A DNA stretch of 64,000 bases from Dehalococcoidia bacterium (GTDB lineage: Bacteria; Chloroflexota; Dehalococcoidia; Lucifugimonadales; Lucifugimonadaceae). The stretch spans positions 62,001 through 126,000 of the forward strand of contig JAAZYI010000010.1 in the NCBI GenBank assembly GCA_014239735.1. The letters run 5' to 3'. This document shows positions 1-12,833 of this stretch, one piece after another. The notes under the pieces are model-generated. The model saw only the letters and a program-made list of their open reading frames with translations, was not told where the DNA came from and did not search any database. How positions within the stretch are numbered: position 1 is the first letter of the stretch; every line of letters starts with the position of its first letter. A program made the position numbers and the translations under genes.

Positions 1-396
1 GCCAATGAGGAAATTTGCGTTGTGATAATTATTGAAGATATAGAGGCAGTAAATAAAATAGACAGCATTATGGAGGTTCCAGGAGTTGATGTTATTTTTA
101 TAGGACCAAATGATTTAGCTGCTACATTAGGCGTCCCTTTAGGCATGGACAATCAGCATCCGAAACATGTTGCAGCAGTAAACAAAGTTTTAGAGGCAGG
201 AAAAAAACATGGAATTCCTACAGGAATCCACTGTGGCACCCCTGAAGAAATTGAGCGAAGAATTAGCCAAGGATTTCTATGGATGCCTATAGCTTCAGAC
301 GTTGCATTAATGAAATCAGCTTTTACTACATCAATTAAAAAAATTACTGATTCCTCGTCTATGTCGGAAGTCATTTCAGACGGAAAGTTCTATTGA
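1..396 (+). CDS. HpcH/HpaI-family aldolase, C-terminal part
   Basis: The frame is open from the first base, so the gene starts left of the window; 131 residues are visible. The segments IIIEDIEAVNKID and IFIGPNDLAATLG fit the second half of the HpcH/HpaI class II aldolase barrel, in which the Glu of the first segment and the Asp of the second are the metal ligands. The family cleaves 2-keto-3-deoxy sugar acids or 4-hydroxy-2-oxo acids to pyruvate plus an aldehyde, in the cytoplasm. The substrate cannot be read from this part. A full-length relative lies at 57652-58404. The last 7 bases overlap the end of the convergent methyltransferase gene. The only in-frame alternative start in view, GTG at 22, falls inside the conserved core and is not a real start. 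Confidence 0.88.
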   Translation, partial: ANEEICVVIIIEDIEAVNKIDSIMEVPGVDVIFIGPNDLAATLGVPLGMDNQHPKHVAAVNKVLEAGKKHGIPTGIHCGTPEEIERRISQGFLWMPIASDVALMKSAFTTSIKKITDSSSMSEVISDGKFY

Positions 397-1448
397 TTTA
401 AACCTTGAGGCCAGAAGCCTTCTGAGGAAAATTGATGAAAATATACTTTGAATCCTCCTAGTCCATTTGGGTTCATTAGTGACACTATTTGTTGTTTCTC
501 AATCGGATCTTTTATTGAATTAAAATAATTTGCTATTCCCATATTTTGAAGAAATTTTTCTTGTAAACAAAATCCTAATTTTTTAAATCCAGTATCTTCT
601 AAAAAATAATTCAGGAAGTAAAAATTAACATCACAGGTAATGTCCTTATTGCCAATATTACTCAAAATATCTTTATCCATATTATGACCTGAAAAGCACC
701 TAATGTGACCATTCGGATTGTTTATTAAAAGTTTTTCTAGGTCTTCAAATCCATAATCTATTGTTAGCATAATGCAATGATCTAGAAATGAGGATATTTT
801 ATTACAAATCTCTTTTAAGTTATTTGTGAGTTCTATTCTTGAATTTTCCGGAATTTTTGAAATAAAATTATTATCAAATATATTAATTTTCTCGCTATCT
901 TTTAATACTTCTACAAGATTATTCTCGCTATCTTTTTTTATAAATATTTCTTTTAAGGCTTTGTTCTTTTTTTGGAACCTATCAAAAGGCAAGGCATCAA
1001 AAAACTCATTTGAAATAATGCATCCATACTTTGAGTTAAAATTTACGTCCAAAAGAGAATCATTGTTTGCTTCGTCTATATTTAAGTAGACAAGGCTACG
1101 ATAAATTTTTTTATTATGTTTCTTCATATATGAAATAATGGCCTCTTTTAGTTTTCCTGAGCTCCCCCCAAGTTCAATTATTGAAAAATATTTTGGATTT
1201 TTATAATAATCCCATATCTGGATTATTTGCTTAGCTATCATTATTCCAAAACTTTTATGAGTAAGCGGACTAGTTATAAAATCTGCCAAAAGCATTCTTT
1301 TTTTGTTGGAGTAAAAGCCGAAGCCTCTGTCATACAGGGCAAAATTAATAAAAGTAGAGTGGCTTATTTCTAAAGAATTTTCAAATATTTTATTTAAAAT
1401 ATTTTTATTTTCTTTCTTCGATTGGAATATATTTTTGTTGATGCTCAC
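390..1448 (-). CDS. MidA/NDUFAF7-family (DUF185) SAM-dependent methyltransferase
   Basis: 352 residues. The order of motifs fits the MidA/NDUFAF7 family: an ALYDRGFGFYS segment near residue 40, LADFITSPLTHKSFG, a Rossmann segment IIELGGSSGKL, and ISNEFFDALPFDRF. In eukaryotes the family methylates an arginine of a complex I subunit; the bacterial substrate is mostly unknown. The glycine motif is ELGGSSG rather than the commoner ELGPGxG. The start is a GTG lying 44 bases inside the citrate synthase gene. No ATG, GTG or TTG occurs in frame between the end of that gene and the conserved core, so the overlap looks real and implies translational coupling. It is the last gene of the rpoB-led run and ends in a 7-bp tail-to-tail overlap with the aldolase gene. 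Confidence 0.8.
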   Translation of the reverse strand: MSINKNIFQSKKENKNILNKIFENSLEISHSTFINFALYDRGFGFYSNKKRMLLADFITSPLTHKSFGIMIAKQIIQIWDYYKNPKYFSIIELGGSSGKLKEAIISYMKKHNKKIYRSLVYLNIDEANNDSLLDVNFNSKYGCIISNEFFDALPFDRFQKKNKALKEIFIKKDSENNLVEVLKDSEKINIFDNNFISKIPENSRIELTNNLKEICNKISSFLDHCIMLTIDYGFEDLEKLLINNPNGHIRCFSGHNMDKDILSNIGNKDITCDVNFYFLNYFLEDTGFKKLGFCLQEKFLQNMGIANYFNSIKDPIEKQQIVSLMNPNGLGGFKVYFHQFSSEGFWPQGLNQ

Positions 1449-2544
1449 CTGTATATTCTAGCAAAGGTCTTAATAATATATTATGTTCATATTGTTCTAA
1501 AACTTGAATAGTCCAGCCTGGTATTCTTCCAACAGCAAAAATAGGTACAAATAAATCTGTTGGAATTCCAAGGAGGTGATAAATTACGCCTGCAAAAAAA
1601 TCTACATTTACATTAATTCCTCTTCTTTGGTAAGGCTTCATTGCATCCATAACTGCAACTAATATTTCATACCATTCAGGCTCGCCTTTTTCATGACTAA
1701 GCTTTTCCACTCCTTCTCTTAAGTGGCCAGCTCGTGGGTCTTGAGATTTATATACTCTGTGCCCAAACCCCATTATTCGCTGCTTACTTTTTAAAAGATT
1801 AGTGACATAATCTTTTGCTTTATCAGGAGACCCAACTTCCTTAACCATTTTCATTACATTTTCAGCTGCTCCGCCATGAGATGGGCCAGATAGAACAGCA
1901 ATTCCAGTGGTTATTGCGCTATGCAAATCTGCCTGAGTGCTGGCGCATACTCTTGCTGCAAAAGCAGACGCGTTAGAGCCATGATCAGCATGTACTATAA
2001 AGTCTTTGTCCATTAAGTTAGAAGCACTTTCTGAAGGAGTTTCTCCATTTAGCATATAAAGGAAATTAGCTGCATGCGAAAGAGATTTGCTTGGCTCAAT
2101 TAGTTCTTTGTTATTTCTAATTGCATTATGAGCCATAACTATTGTGGGCACCTGAGAAGTTAGTCTTATTCCTTTTCTCATAGTTGCCTCATAGCTTTTA
2201 TCTCCTGCTTCTTCATCAAATGTAGATAATGCAGAAACAGAAGTTCTAAGAACATCCATTGGGTGTGCATCTTTTATAGATCTAATTATGTCTATAATTT
2301 TTGAAGATACAGGCCTAGAGTTAATTAGGTCGGTGTTAAATTGACTAAGCTCTGATTGGTTAGGGAGCTTTCCGTTAAGCAACAAGTAAGCAGTCTCTTC
2401 AAAAGTTGAATTTTCAGCTAAATCATGAATACTATAGCCACAATACTCAAGAACTCCCTCTTTCCCATTTATAAAAGTAGTTTTAGTCCTATCAAAGTAA
2501 ACTCCTACAAGCCCTCTGTGTATTTTTACTGAATCTTGAGTCAT
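1405..2544 (-). CDS. gltA: Citrate synthase
   Basis: 379 residues, the usual length of the short bacterial/archaeal citrate synthases. It condenses oxaloacetate and acetyl-CoA at the entry of the citric acid cycle. The catalytic triad is visible: His in HADHGSNAS, His in GFGHRVY and Asp in NVDFFAG. The segment SGPSHGGAAENV and the C-terminal RPLLEYTG are typical of the family. It could be a 2-methylcitrate synthase, which is very similar, but no prp genes are nearby. It starts 2 bases after thrS ends, so the two are co-transcribed, and its 3' end overlaps the methyltransferase gene by 44 bases. Confidence 0.93.
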   Translation of the reverse strand: MTQDSVKIHRGLVGVYFDRTKTTFINGKEGVLEYCGYSIHDLAENSTFEETAYLLLNGKLPNQSELSQFNTDLINSRPVSSKIIDIIRSIKDAHPMDVLRTSVSALSTFDEEAGDKSYEATMRKGIRLTSQVPTIVMAHNAIRNNKELIEPSKSLSHAANFLYMLNGETPSESASNLMDKDFIVHADHGSNASAFAARVCASTQADLHSAITTGIAVLSGPSHGGAAENVMKMVKEVGSPDKAKDYVTNLLKSKQRIMGFGHRVYKSQDPRAGHLREGVEKLSHEKGEPEWYEILVAVMDAMKPYQRRGINVNVDFFAGVIYHLLGIPTDLFVPIFAVGRIPGWTIQVLEQYEHNILLRPLLEYTGEHQQKYIPIEERK

Positions 2545-2546
2545 GT

Positions 2547-4310
2547 TTAAATTTTACCATATTTTAATAGTTTTGAGAGGCTCTCATCGTCATTTATTTT
2601 TACTGCATATTCAGATAAAAATTTGAAGTTATTTAATCCTAATTCATTTATATTAGAGCCATCTCTAAGCCGAACTGTGAACTTATTGGATTCAATTTCT
2701 TTGTCTCCAATTATAATCATTAATGGAGTCTTATTAATTTGAGCTTTTCTTATTTTATTATTAAATCTATCGTTTGAGTTATCAGTTTTTCCGCGCAAAT
2801 TAAATGCGTTTAATTTTTCTTGTATTTTGTAGCTATACTCAAAATGATTTTCAGAGATAGGAATTATTGAAAATTGCTCGGGGCTTAGCCAATATGGGAA
2901 TTGGCCACCATAATGTTCAATTAAAACTCCTAAAAATCTTTCAAGTGATCCAAAAATAGCCCTATGAATAACCACTGGCTCTTCTTTTGAGCCGTCATCT
3001 GAAACATAAGTCAATCCAAATTTATTTGCAGCAAAAAAATCTAATTGAACAGTTCCAAGTTGCCATTCCCTATCTAAGGCATCAGGAATAGTGATATCAA
3101 TTTTAGGACCATAAAATGCCCCTTCGCCCTCCTGAACAGAATACTTCATCCCGGAGGACTCCAAAATTCTCTTCATTATCTCTTCTGACTTATCCCAGAT
3201 TTCATCAGAACCAGACCTATTTTCAGGCCTAAGAGATAAATTGTATGTAGGATCTTTAAATCCAAAATCGGAATATACTTCTTCTAAAAATTTTAGAAAA
3301 GATGAAACTTCTTTTTCAATTTGATCAAAGCTACAAAAAATATGTGAGTCATCTTGTGAAAAGGATTTTACTCTTGTTAGTCCATGAGAGACACCTGATC
3401 TTTCATTTCTATGAAGCCTTCCAAAATCAGCATATCTTACAGGAAGATCTTTATAAGAATGTAGTTGAGATCTAAATAAAAGATAATGTGAAGGGCAATT
3501 CATGGGCTTGATTCCCATATTATTATTTTCACTTTCTGTAAAAAACATATTTTCTTTGAAATGCTCTGAATGGCCAGACATATCCCAAAGCTTTGAACTA
3601 AAAATTTGTGGAGTTATAATTTCTTGATATCCATTAATTTCATATTTTTCTCTCATGTAATCAATTAACTTATTAAGCAAGAAAGCCCCTTTTGGTAGAA
3701 AGAAAGGCATTGATGGAGCGAACTGATCAAAATAGAATAGGCTTAATGAGACGCCTAGTTTTCTATGGTCTCTTTTTGCTGCAAGTTCTAGTTTTTCTAA
3801 GTGCTCTTTTAAAGTTTCCTTTGACTCCCATGCTGTCCCATAGACTCTTTGTAGCATAGGATTATTTTCGTCTCCTTTCCAATAAGCACCAGCAACATCT
3901 AGAAGTTTAAACGCAACAATATTTTTTGTGCTTTCTACGTGTCCGCCTCTACAAATATCTTCCCAGCTTTCATGGCTCCATATACTGATCTTTTCATCAT
4001 CCGGAATGCCGTTAATTATTTCTAGTTTATAATCTTGCCCAATAAATCTTTTTTTTGCTTCTTCTCTAGATACAAAAATTCCAGAAAATTTTGTTTTTGC
4101 CTTGATTATCCTTTTCATCTCTTTTTCAATAATTTTGAAATCTTCTTGGGATAGAGATTTAGGACAATCAAAGTCGTAGTAGAATCCGGTTTCTGTGGGC
4201 GGACCCATTCCAATTTTTGTGCCAGGAAATAAATTAGTTACAGCTTCCGCCATTATGTGTGCAGTTGAGTGCCTTATTTTATATCTGATATTTTCTATTG
4301 TTTCTTCCAT
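2547..4310 (-). CDS. thrS: Threonyl-tRNA synthetase without a TGS domain
   Basis: 587 residues against about 640 in E. coli. It charges tRNA-Thr with threonine. The protein begins almost directly with the N2 editing domain (HSTAHIMAEAV near residue 14, DICRGGHV near residue 115), so the N-terminal TGS domain is absent. The class II catalytic core follows, with the zinc ligands Cys in MNCPSH, His in QDDSHIFC and His in VVIHRAIFGS, and then an anticodon-binding domain. There is no room for a lost TGS domain upstream, because a tRNA gene ends 6 bases before the ATG. No Shine-Dalgarno sequence fits in that gap. After tRNA maturation the mRNA would start only 6 nt before the AUG. Confidence 0.95.
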   Translation of the reverse strand: MEETIENIRYKIRHSTAHIMAEAVTNLFPGTKIGMGPPTETGFYYDFDCPKSLSQEDFKIIEKEMKRIIKAKTKFSGIFVSREEAKKRFIGQDYKLEIINGIPDDEKISIWSHESWEDICRGGHVESTKNIVAFKLLDVAGAYWKGDENNPMLQRVYGTAWESKETLKEHLEKLELAAKRDHRKLGVSLSLFYFDQFAPSMPFFLPKGAFLLNKLIDYMREKYEINGYQEIITPQIFSSKLWDMSGHSEHFKENMFFTESENNNMGIKPMNCPSHYLLFRSQLHSYKDLPVRYADFGRLHRNERSGVSHGLTRVKSFSQDDSHIFCSFDQIEKEVSSFLKFLEEVYSDFGFKDPTYNLSLRPENRSGSDEIWDKSEEIMKRILESSGMKYSVQEGEGAFYGPKIDITIPDALDREWQLGTVQLDFFAANKFGLTYVSDDGSKEEPVVIHRAIFGSLERFLGVLIEHYGGQFPYWLSPEQFSIIPISENHFEYSYKIQEKLNAFNLRGKTDNSNDRFNNKIRKAQINKTPLMIIIGDKEIESNKFTVRLRDGSNINELGLNNFKFLSEYAVKINDDESLSKLLKYGKI

Positions 4311-4316
4311 ATATTA

Positions 4317-4393
4317 TGGTGGGCGATGAAGGATTCGAACCTACGACCTCAGCGATGTCAACGCTGCACTCTAACCAACTGAGCTAATCGCCC
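4317..4393 (-). tRNA. tRNA-Val (anticodon GAC), CCA encoded
   Basis: Read on the minus strand, GGGCGAT at 4393-4387 pairs with ATCGCCC at 4327-4321. The D arm GCTCAGTTGGTTAGAGT, an anticodon stem of CAGCG/CGCTG with the loop TTGACAT (anticodon GAC, codons GUC/GUU), and the T loop TTCGAAT are all present. The discriminator A and an encoded CCA (4319-4317) complete a 77-nt gene. It sits inside the operon: rpoC ends 18 bases before it and thrS starts 6 bases after it, so it is probably cut out of the rpoBC-thrS transcript. Confidence 0.95.
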
Positions 4394-4411
4394 TTATTTT
4401 TATAAGGGTTA

Positions 4412-6412
4412 CTACTCTTTATTGTCCTCTGAATTTTCACTGATATCAACCGCAACGTCTTTAGAAGCCTCTTCGGTTGTTTCTGAATCAATATTTATCT
4501 CTCCATTATTTCTTCCAAAAATATTCTTGGGGAGATTCTTAAATCCTAATTTTTCATACCCTTCTTCAGACTTATCAAGCCTGGCTGGGATTAGTCTTCC
4601 AATAATTACATTTTCTTTTAGTCCTCTTAGGTGATCTACAGATCCTCCAACAGCAGCTTCAGTCAAGACTCTTGCTGTTTCTTGAAAAGAAGCGGCAGCT
4701 AAAAAACTATCTGTTTTAAGAGAAGATCTTGTAACACCAAGTAATACTTGGCTAGCAGTAGGAGGAGTTTTCCCATCAGCTTTCATCTCCTCAACAACTC
4801 CTTCAAATTTTATTCTATCTTCAAGCTCATTAGGTAAAAATTCAGCACTATCTCCAGTTGTTTCAATTTTCACTTTTCTTAGCATTTGACGAACAATTAG
4901 TTCTATGTGCTTATCGTGAATTGAAACACCTTGTGATCTATATACTGCTTGAACCTCATCTATTAAATATCTTTGGCATTCTTGATGACCCATTATTCTT
5001 AATATGTCATGAGGACTTTTAGGTCCGGCTGTTAATACTTGGCCAGCTTTTACTTCTTCCCCGTCTCGCACTAGAATTTGTGCTGCTGCAGGAATTAGAT
5101 ATTCCCTTTCATCTCTTTCTTCCCAGTTTATCTTTATGGAGCTTTTTGTTATCTTTGCTAAACCAGGAGTCTCAGAAACTAATGAGTCATCTGATGACAA
5201 TATGTCTCCTATATCTACCCAATCTCCTGATTTAATTTTTGAAGTAGATTTTGCAGGAAGCTTATATTCAAATTCTTTTTGAATTTTGTTACTAACTTTA
5301 ATAGTTCTTCCTTGTGAGCCTACCGTCAATTCAGTTTTACCATCTATTTCAGAAAGTATTGAAACTCCTTTAGGAGTTCTGGCTTCAAATAGTTCAACAA
5401 CTCTTGGTAAACCGCTAGTAATATCAAGACCAGCAACTCCTCCAGTATGAAAAGTTCTCATGGTTAACTGTGTTCCTGGCTCTCCAATTGATTGTGCAGC
5501 AATAATTCCAACCGCTTCACCCAATAAAACTGGTCTTCCAGATGCCATAGAGACCCCGTAACTTTTTTGAGAAACTCCAAATTTTGATTTACATCCTAAG
5601 GGAGAGCAAACCCATGCCTCTTTAACTCCACTTTCTTGAATTTTATTAGCCAACTCAACTGTAATTAAAGTATCTGTATCTGCAATAGTTTTTTCTGTTT
5701 TTGGATCCTTAATATCTTTAAAAGGATATCTTCCAACGATTCTTTCAGATATTCTCGCCTGGATGCTATTTTCTTCAGAATCTTTAACTAGTATCCCCTC
5801 TTCTGTTTTATCATCTACTGAAGAAACTATGAGGTCTTGAGCCACATCAGCTAATCTTCTAGTTAAATACCCTGAATCTGCAGTTCTTAATGCAGTATCT
5901 GCTAAACCTTTTCTAGCTCCGTGAGTTGAAATAAAATATTCAAGAACTGAAAGACCCTCAACAAAGCTTGATTTAATAGGTAGTTCGATAATCCTTCCTT
6001 TAGGATCCGACATAAGACCTCTCATGCCCGCCATCTGCCTTATTTGTTCAATATTACCTTTCGCTCCTGACTGAGCCATTGCATAAACTCCACCAAAATA
6101 TGGCAAAGTTTCCTTAACAGCTTGTGTTAATTTTTCATTAGTTTCTGTCCAAACATCAACAGTTTTTTGATATCTTTCGGTTTCGTTATGTATAAGACCA
6201 TTTCCGTAAAGATCATCAAGTTTTGAAATTTTATTGTCAGCACTCTTTAGCAGAGAGCCTTTGACTTTAGGCACAACCATGTCTTTAATTGCTATGGTAG
6301 TGCCAGATTTAGTTGAATATTTAAATCCTAGATCTTTTAAATCATCAAGCAAATTGCTAGTAACTTTGTTATTTTCAGTTTCATGACACCTTACAACTAT
6401 TTCTTGAAGCAT
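4412..6412 (-). CDS. rpoC: RNA polymerase beta-prime subunit, part downstream of an in-frame UAG
   Basis: 666 residues from the first ATG after the interruption; the frame is in fact open back to 6517 and coding-like throughout. The conserved segment TTPGRIIFNEILP lies between the UAG (6518-6520) and this ATG, so a product starting at 6412 would lack it. The part carries the trigger-loop and bridge region (MRTFHTGGVAG, EPGTQLT, GEAVGIIAAQSIGEPG) and the C-terminal clamp parts. The second zinc site is mostly lost: the usual GVCxxCYG reads GVSQKSYG, and the position of the first cysteine of the site reads VDDKTEEG; only GCKSKFG keeps its Cys. The tail is acidic. It ends in a tandem TAG-TAA. No start codon exists between 6517 and 6412 that would include the conserved block. 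Confidence 0.9.
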   Translation of the reverse strand: MLQEIVVRCHETENNKVTSNLLDDLKDLGFKYSTKSGTTIAIKDMVVPKVKGSLLKSADNKISKLDDLYGNGLIHNETERYQKTVDVWTETNEKLTQAVKETLPYFGGVYAMAQSGAKGNIEQIRQMAGMRGLMSDPKGRIIELPIKSSFVEGLSVLEYFISTHGARKGLADTALRTADSGYLTRRLADVAQDLIVSSVDDKTEEGILVKDSEENSIQARISERIVGRYPFKDIKDPKTEKTIADTDTLITVELANKIQESGVKEAWVCSPLGCKSKFGVSQKSYGVSMASGRPVLLGEAVGIIAAQSIGEPGTQLTMRTFHTGGVAGLDITSGLPRVVELFEARTPKGVSILSEIDGKTELTVGSQGRTIKVSNKIQKEFEYKLPAKSTSKIKSGDWVDIGDILSSDDSLVSETPGLAKITKSSIKINWEERDEREYLIPAAAQILVRDGEEVKAGQVLTAGPKSPHDILRIMGHQECQRYLIDEVQAVYRSQGVSIHDKHIELIVRQMLRKVKIETTGDSAEFLPNELEDRIKFEGVVEEMKADGKTPPTASQVLLGVTRSSLKTDSFLAAASFQETARVLTEAAVGGSVDHLRGLKENVIIGRLIPARLDKSEEGYEKLGFKNLPKNIFGRNNGEINIDSETTEEASKDVAVDISENSEDNKE

Positions 6413-6517
6413 CTTCTTATTAATAGTTTCATTAATGAATTCAAAAGAATCAGGAAGTATTTCATTAAATATGATTCTTCCGGGAGTGGTATAAAAAGGT
6501 TTATTGTTCTTGCTTAA

Positions 6518-12165
<5,648 letters not shown>

Positions 12166-12198
12166 TTATAGCTCTCCTTTTCTGACCAAATTAAACGC

Positions 12199-12225
12199 AA
12201 AAAACCTCGAAATAATTCGAGGTTT
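12199..12225 (-). terminator. Terminator-like hairpin in the rpoB leader (possible attenuator)
   Basis: AAACCTCGAA (12202-12211) and TTCGAGGTTT (12216-12225) form a perfect 10-bp stem with a 4-nt loop. On the minus strand the stem runs into six T in a row (12204-12199), the form of an intrinsic terminator. On the plus strand the stem is followed by A residues, so it acts only towards rpoB. It lies about 35 bases before the rpoB start and downstream of the promoter-like site, so it would attenuate rpoBC rather than end another gene. Confidence 0.6.
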
Positions 12226-12280
12226 AAAAACATTTACTATATTTTAAGTGATTGCAACTTTATTAATTACCTTTTTGAAG

Positions 12281-12298
12281 TTCAGGGAAAACCCTGAA
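12281..12298 (-). promoter_or_regulatory. Second hairpin in the rpoB leader
   Basis: TTCAGGG (12281-12287) and CCCTGAA (12292-12298) form a 7-bp stem with a 4-nt loop. It lies between the promoter-like site and the terminator-like hairpin, so the leader RNA would fold into two hairpins in tandem. It has no T run on either side and is not itself a terminator. Confidence 0.4.
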
Positions 12299-12322
12299 AT
12301 ATAAGAAAATTAACCAACCACA

Positions 12323-12352
12323 ATATTCTCCACATAATAAGGAATTTGTCAA
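12323..12352 (-). promoter_or_regulatory. Probable rpoB promoter
   Basis: A perfect TTGACA -35 box (12352-12347, minus strand) is followed after 18 bp by GAATAT (12328-12323), which keeps the key A at position 2 and T at position 6 of a -10 box. Transcription would start near 12316 and give a leader of about 150 nt holding both hairpins. The -35 match is strong; the -10 is only fair. Confidence 0.5.
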
Positions 12353-12481
12353 CCCTACTTTAAAAATATTGTAAAAAATAATAAAAAAGTCATAAAAGTT
12401 AATTATTTTTGTATTATTTTTGAAACCATATCTATATAGTATTGATCTGAAACTCTAAAGAAATTGTATTAAGAAGGTAAT

Positions 12482-12703
12482 TTGATAACGGTTTTTACTC
12501 ATCCTGAATGCGAATACTCTAAAATGTTGATAAATGAGCTAGATGATGTTGGGGAAGAATTTCAAAATATCAATTTATTAGTTGACCCTGAATTCTGGAC
12601 AAGCGTTGAAAAAGTTTGCGAAGGAAATCGAATGACCCCATTAACTGTATATTCTGATGGCTCTCATGAGGTTGGATTTAACGGAGTTGCTTCAAAGTTT
12701 TAA
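12482..12703 (+). CDS. Glutaredoxin-like thioredoxin-fold protein (CxxS)
   Basis: 73 residues, the length of a minimal glutaredoxin. The N-terminal strand ITVFTHPECEYSKM has a CxxS active site (C-E-Y-S) rather than CxxC. The MTPLTV segment supplies the cis-proline of the fold, and EVGFNG matches the glutathione/thiol-binding end. A monothiol-type site suggests reduction of mixed disulfides or a role in metal or iron-sulfur handling, but the partner is unknown. The start is a TTG placed 4 bases after AAGG of a strong Shine-Dalgarno (12471-12477); no ATG fits better. tRNA-Asp follows 53 bases later on the same strand. Confidence 0.75.
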   Translation: MITVFTHPECEYSKMLINELDDVGEEFQNINLLVDPEFWTSVEKVCEGNRMTPLTVYSDGSHEVGFNGVASKF

Positions 12704-12756
12704 TTTTTCTTGACCTTAGGTTACTTTGAACGCTAATATTTCTTTTATTATAAAAC

Positions 12757-12833
12757 GGCCCCGTGGTGTAGTGGTTTAACACGCCTCCCTGTCAAGGAGG
12801 AGATCGGCAGTTCGAGTCTGCTCGGGGTCGCCA
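12757..12833 (+). tRNA. tRNA-Asp (anticodon GTC), CCA encoded
   Basis: GGCCCCG at the 5' end pairs with CGGGGTC (one G-T pair). The anticodon stem CCTCC/GGAGG encloses the loop CTGTCAA with anticodon GTC. The T arm is GGCAG-TTCGAGT-CTGC(T), and the discriminator G is followed by an encoded CCA at 12831-12833. The very next base belongs to the stop codon of the convergent dehydratase gene, so any extension of either transcript is antisense to the other. Confidence 0.95.

Larger units (their letters stand above)
12166..12481. other. 316-bp intergenic leader between divergent rpoB and glutaredoxin genes
   Basis: This is the only gene-free stretch over 300 bases. Read towards rpoB it holds a promoter-like pair (12352-12323), a hairpin with a 7-bp stem (12281-12298), and then a 10-bp-stem hairpin followed by a run of T (12225-12199) just before rpoB. 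Towards the glutaredoxin gene it holds a TATAGT -10-like hexamer (12435-12440) and a good Shine-Dalgarno AAGAAGG (12471-12477), but no convincing -35. I see no small ORF or known riboswitch in it. Confidence 0.7.
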
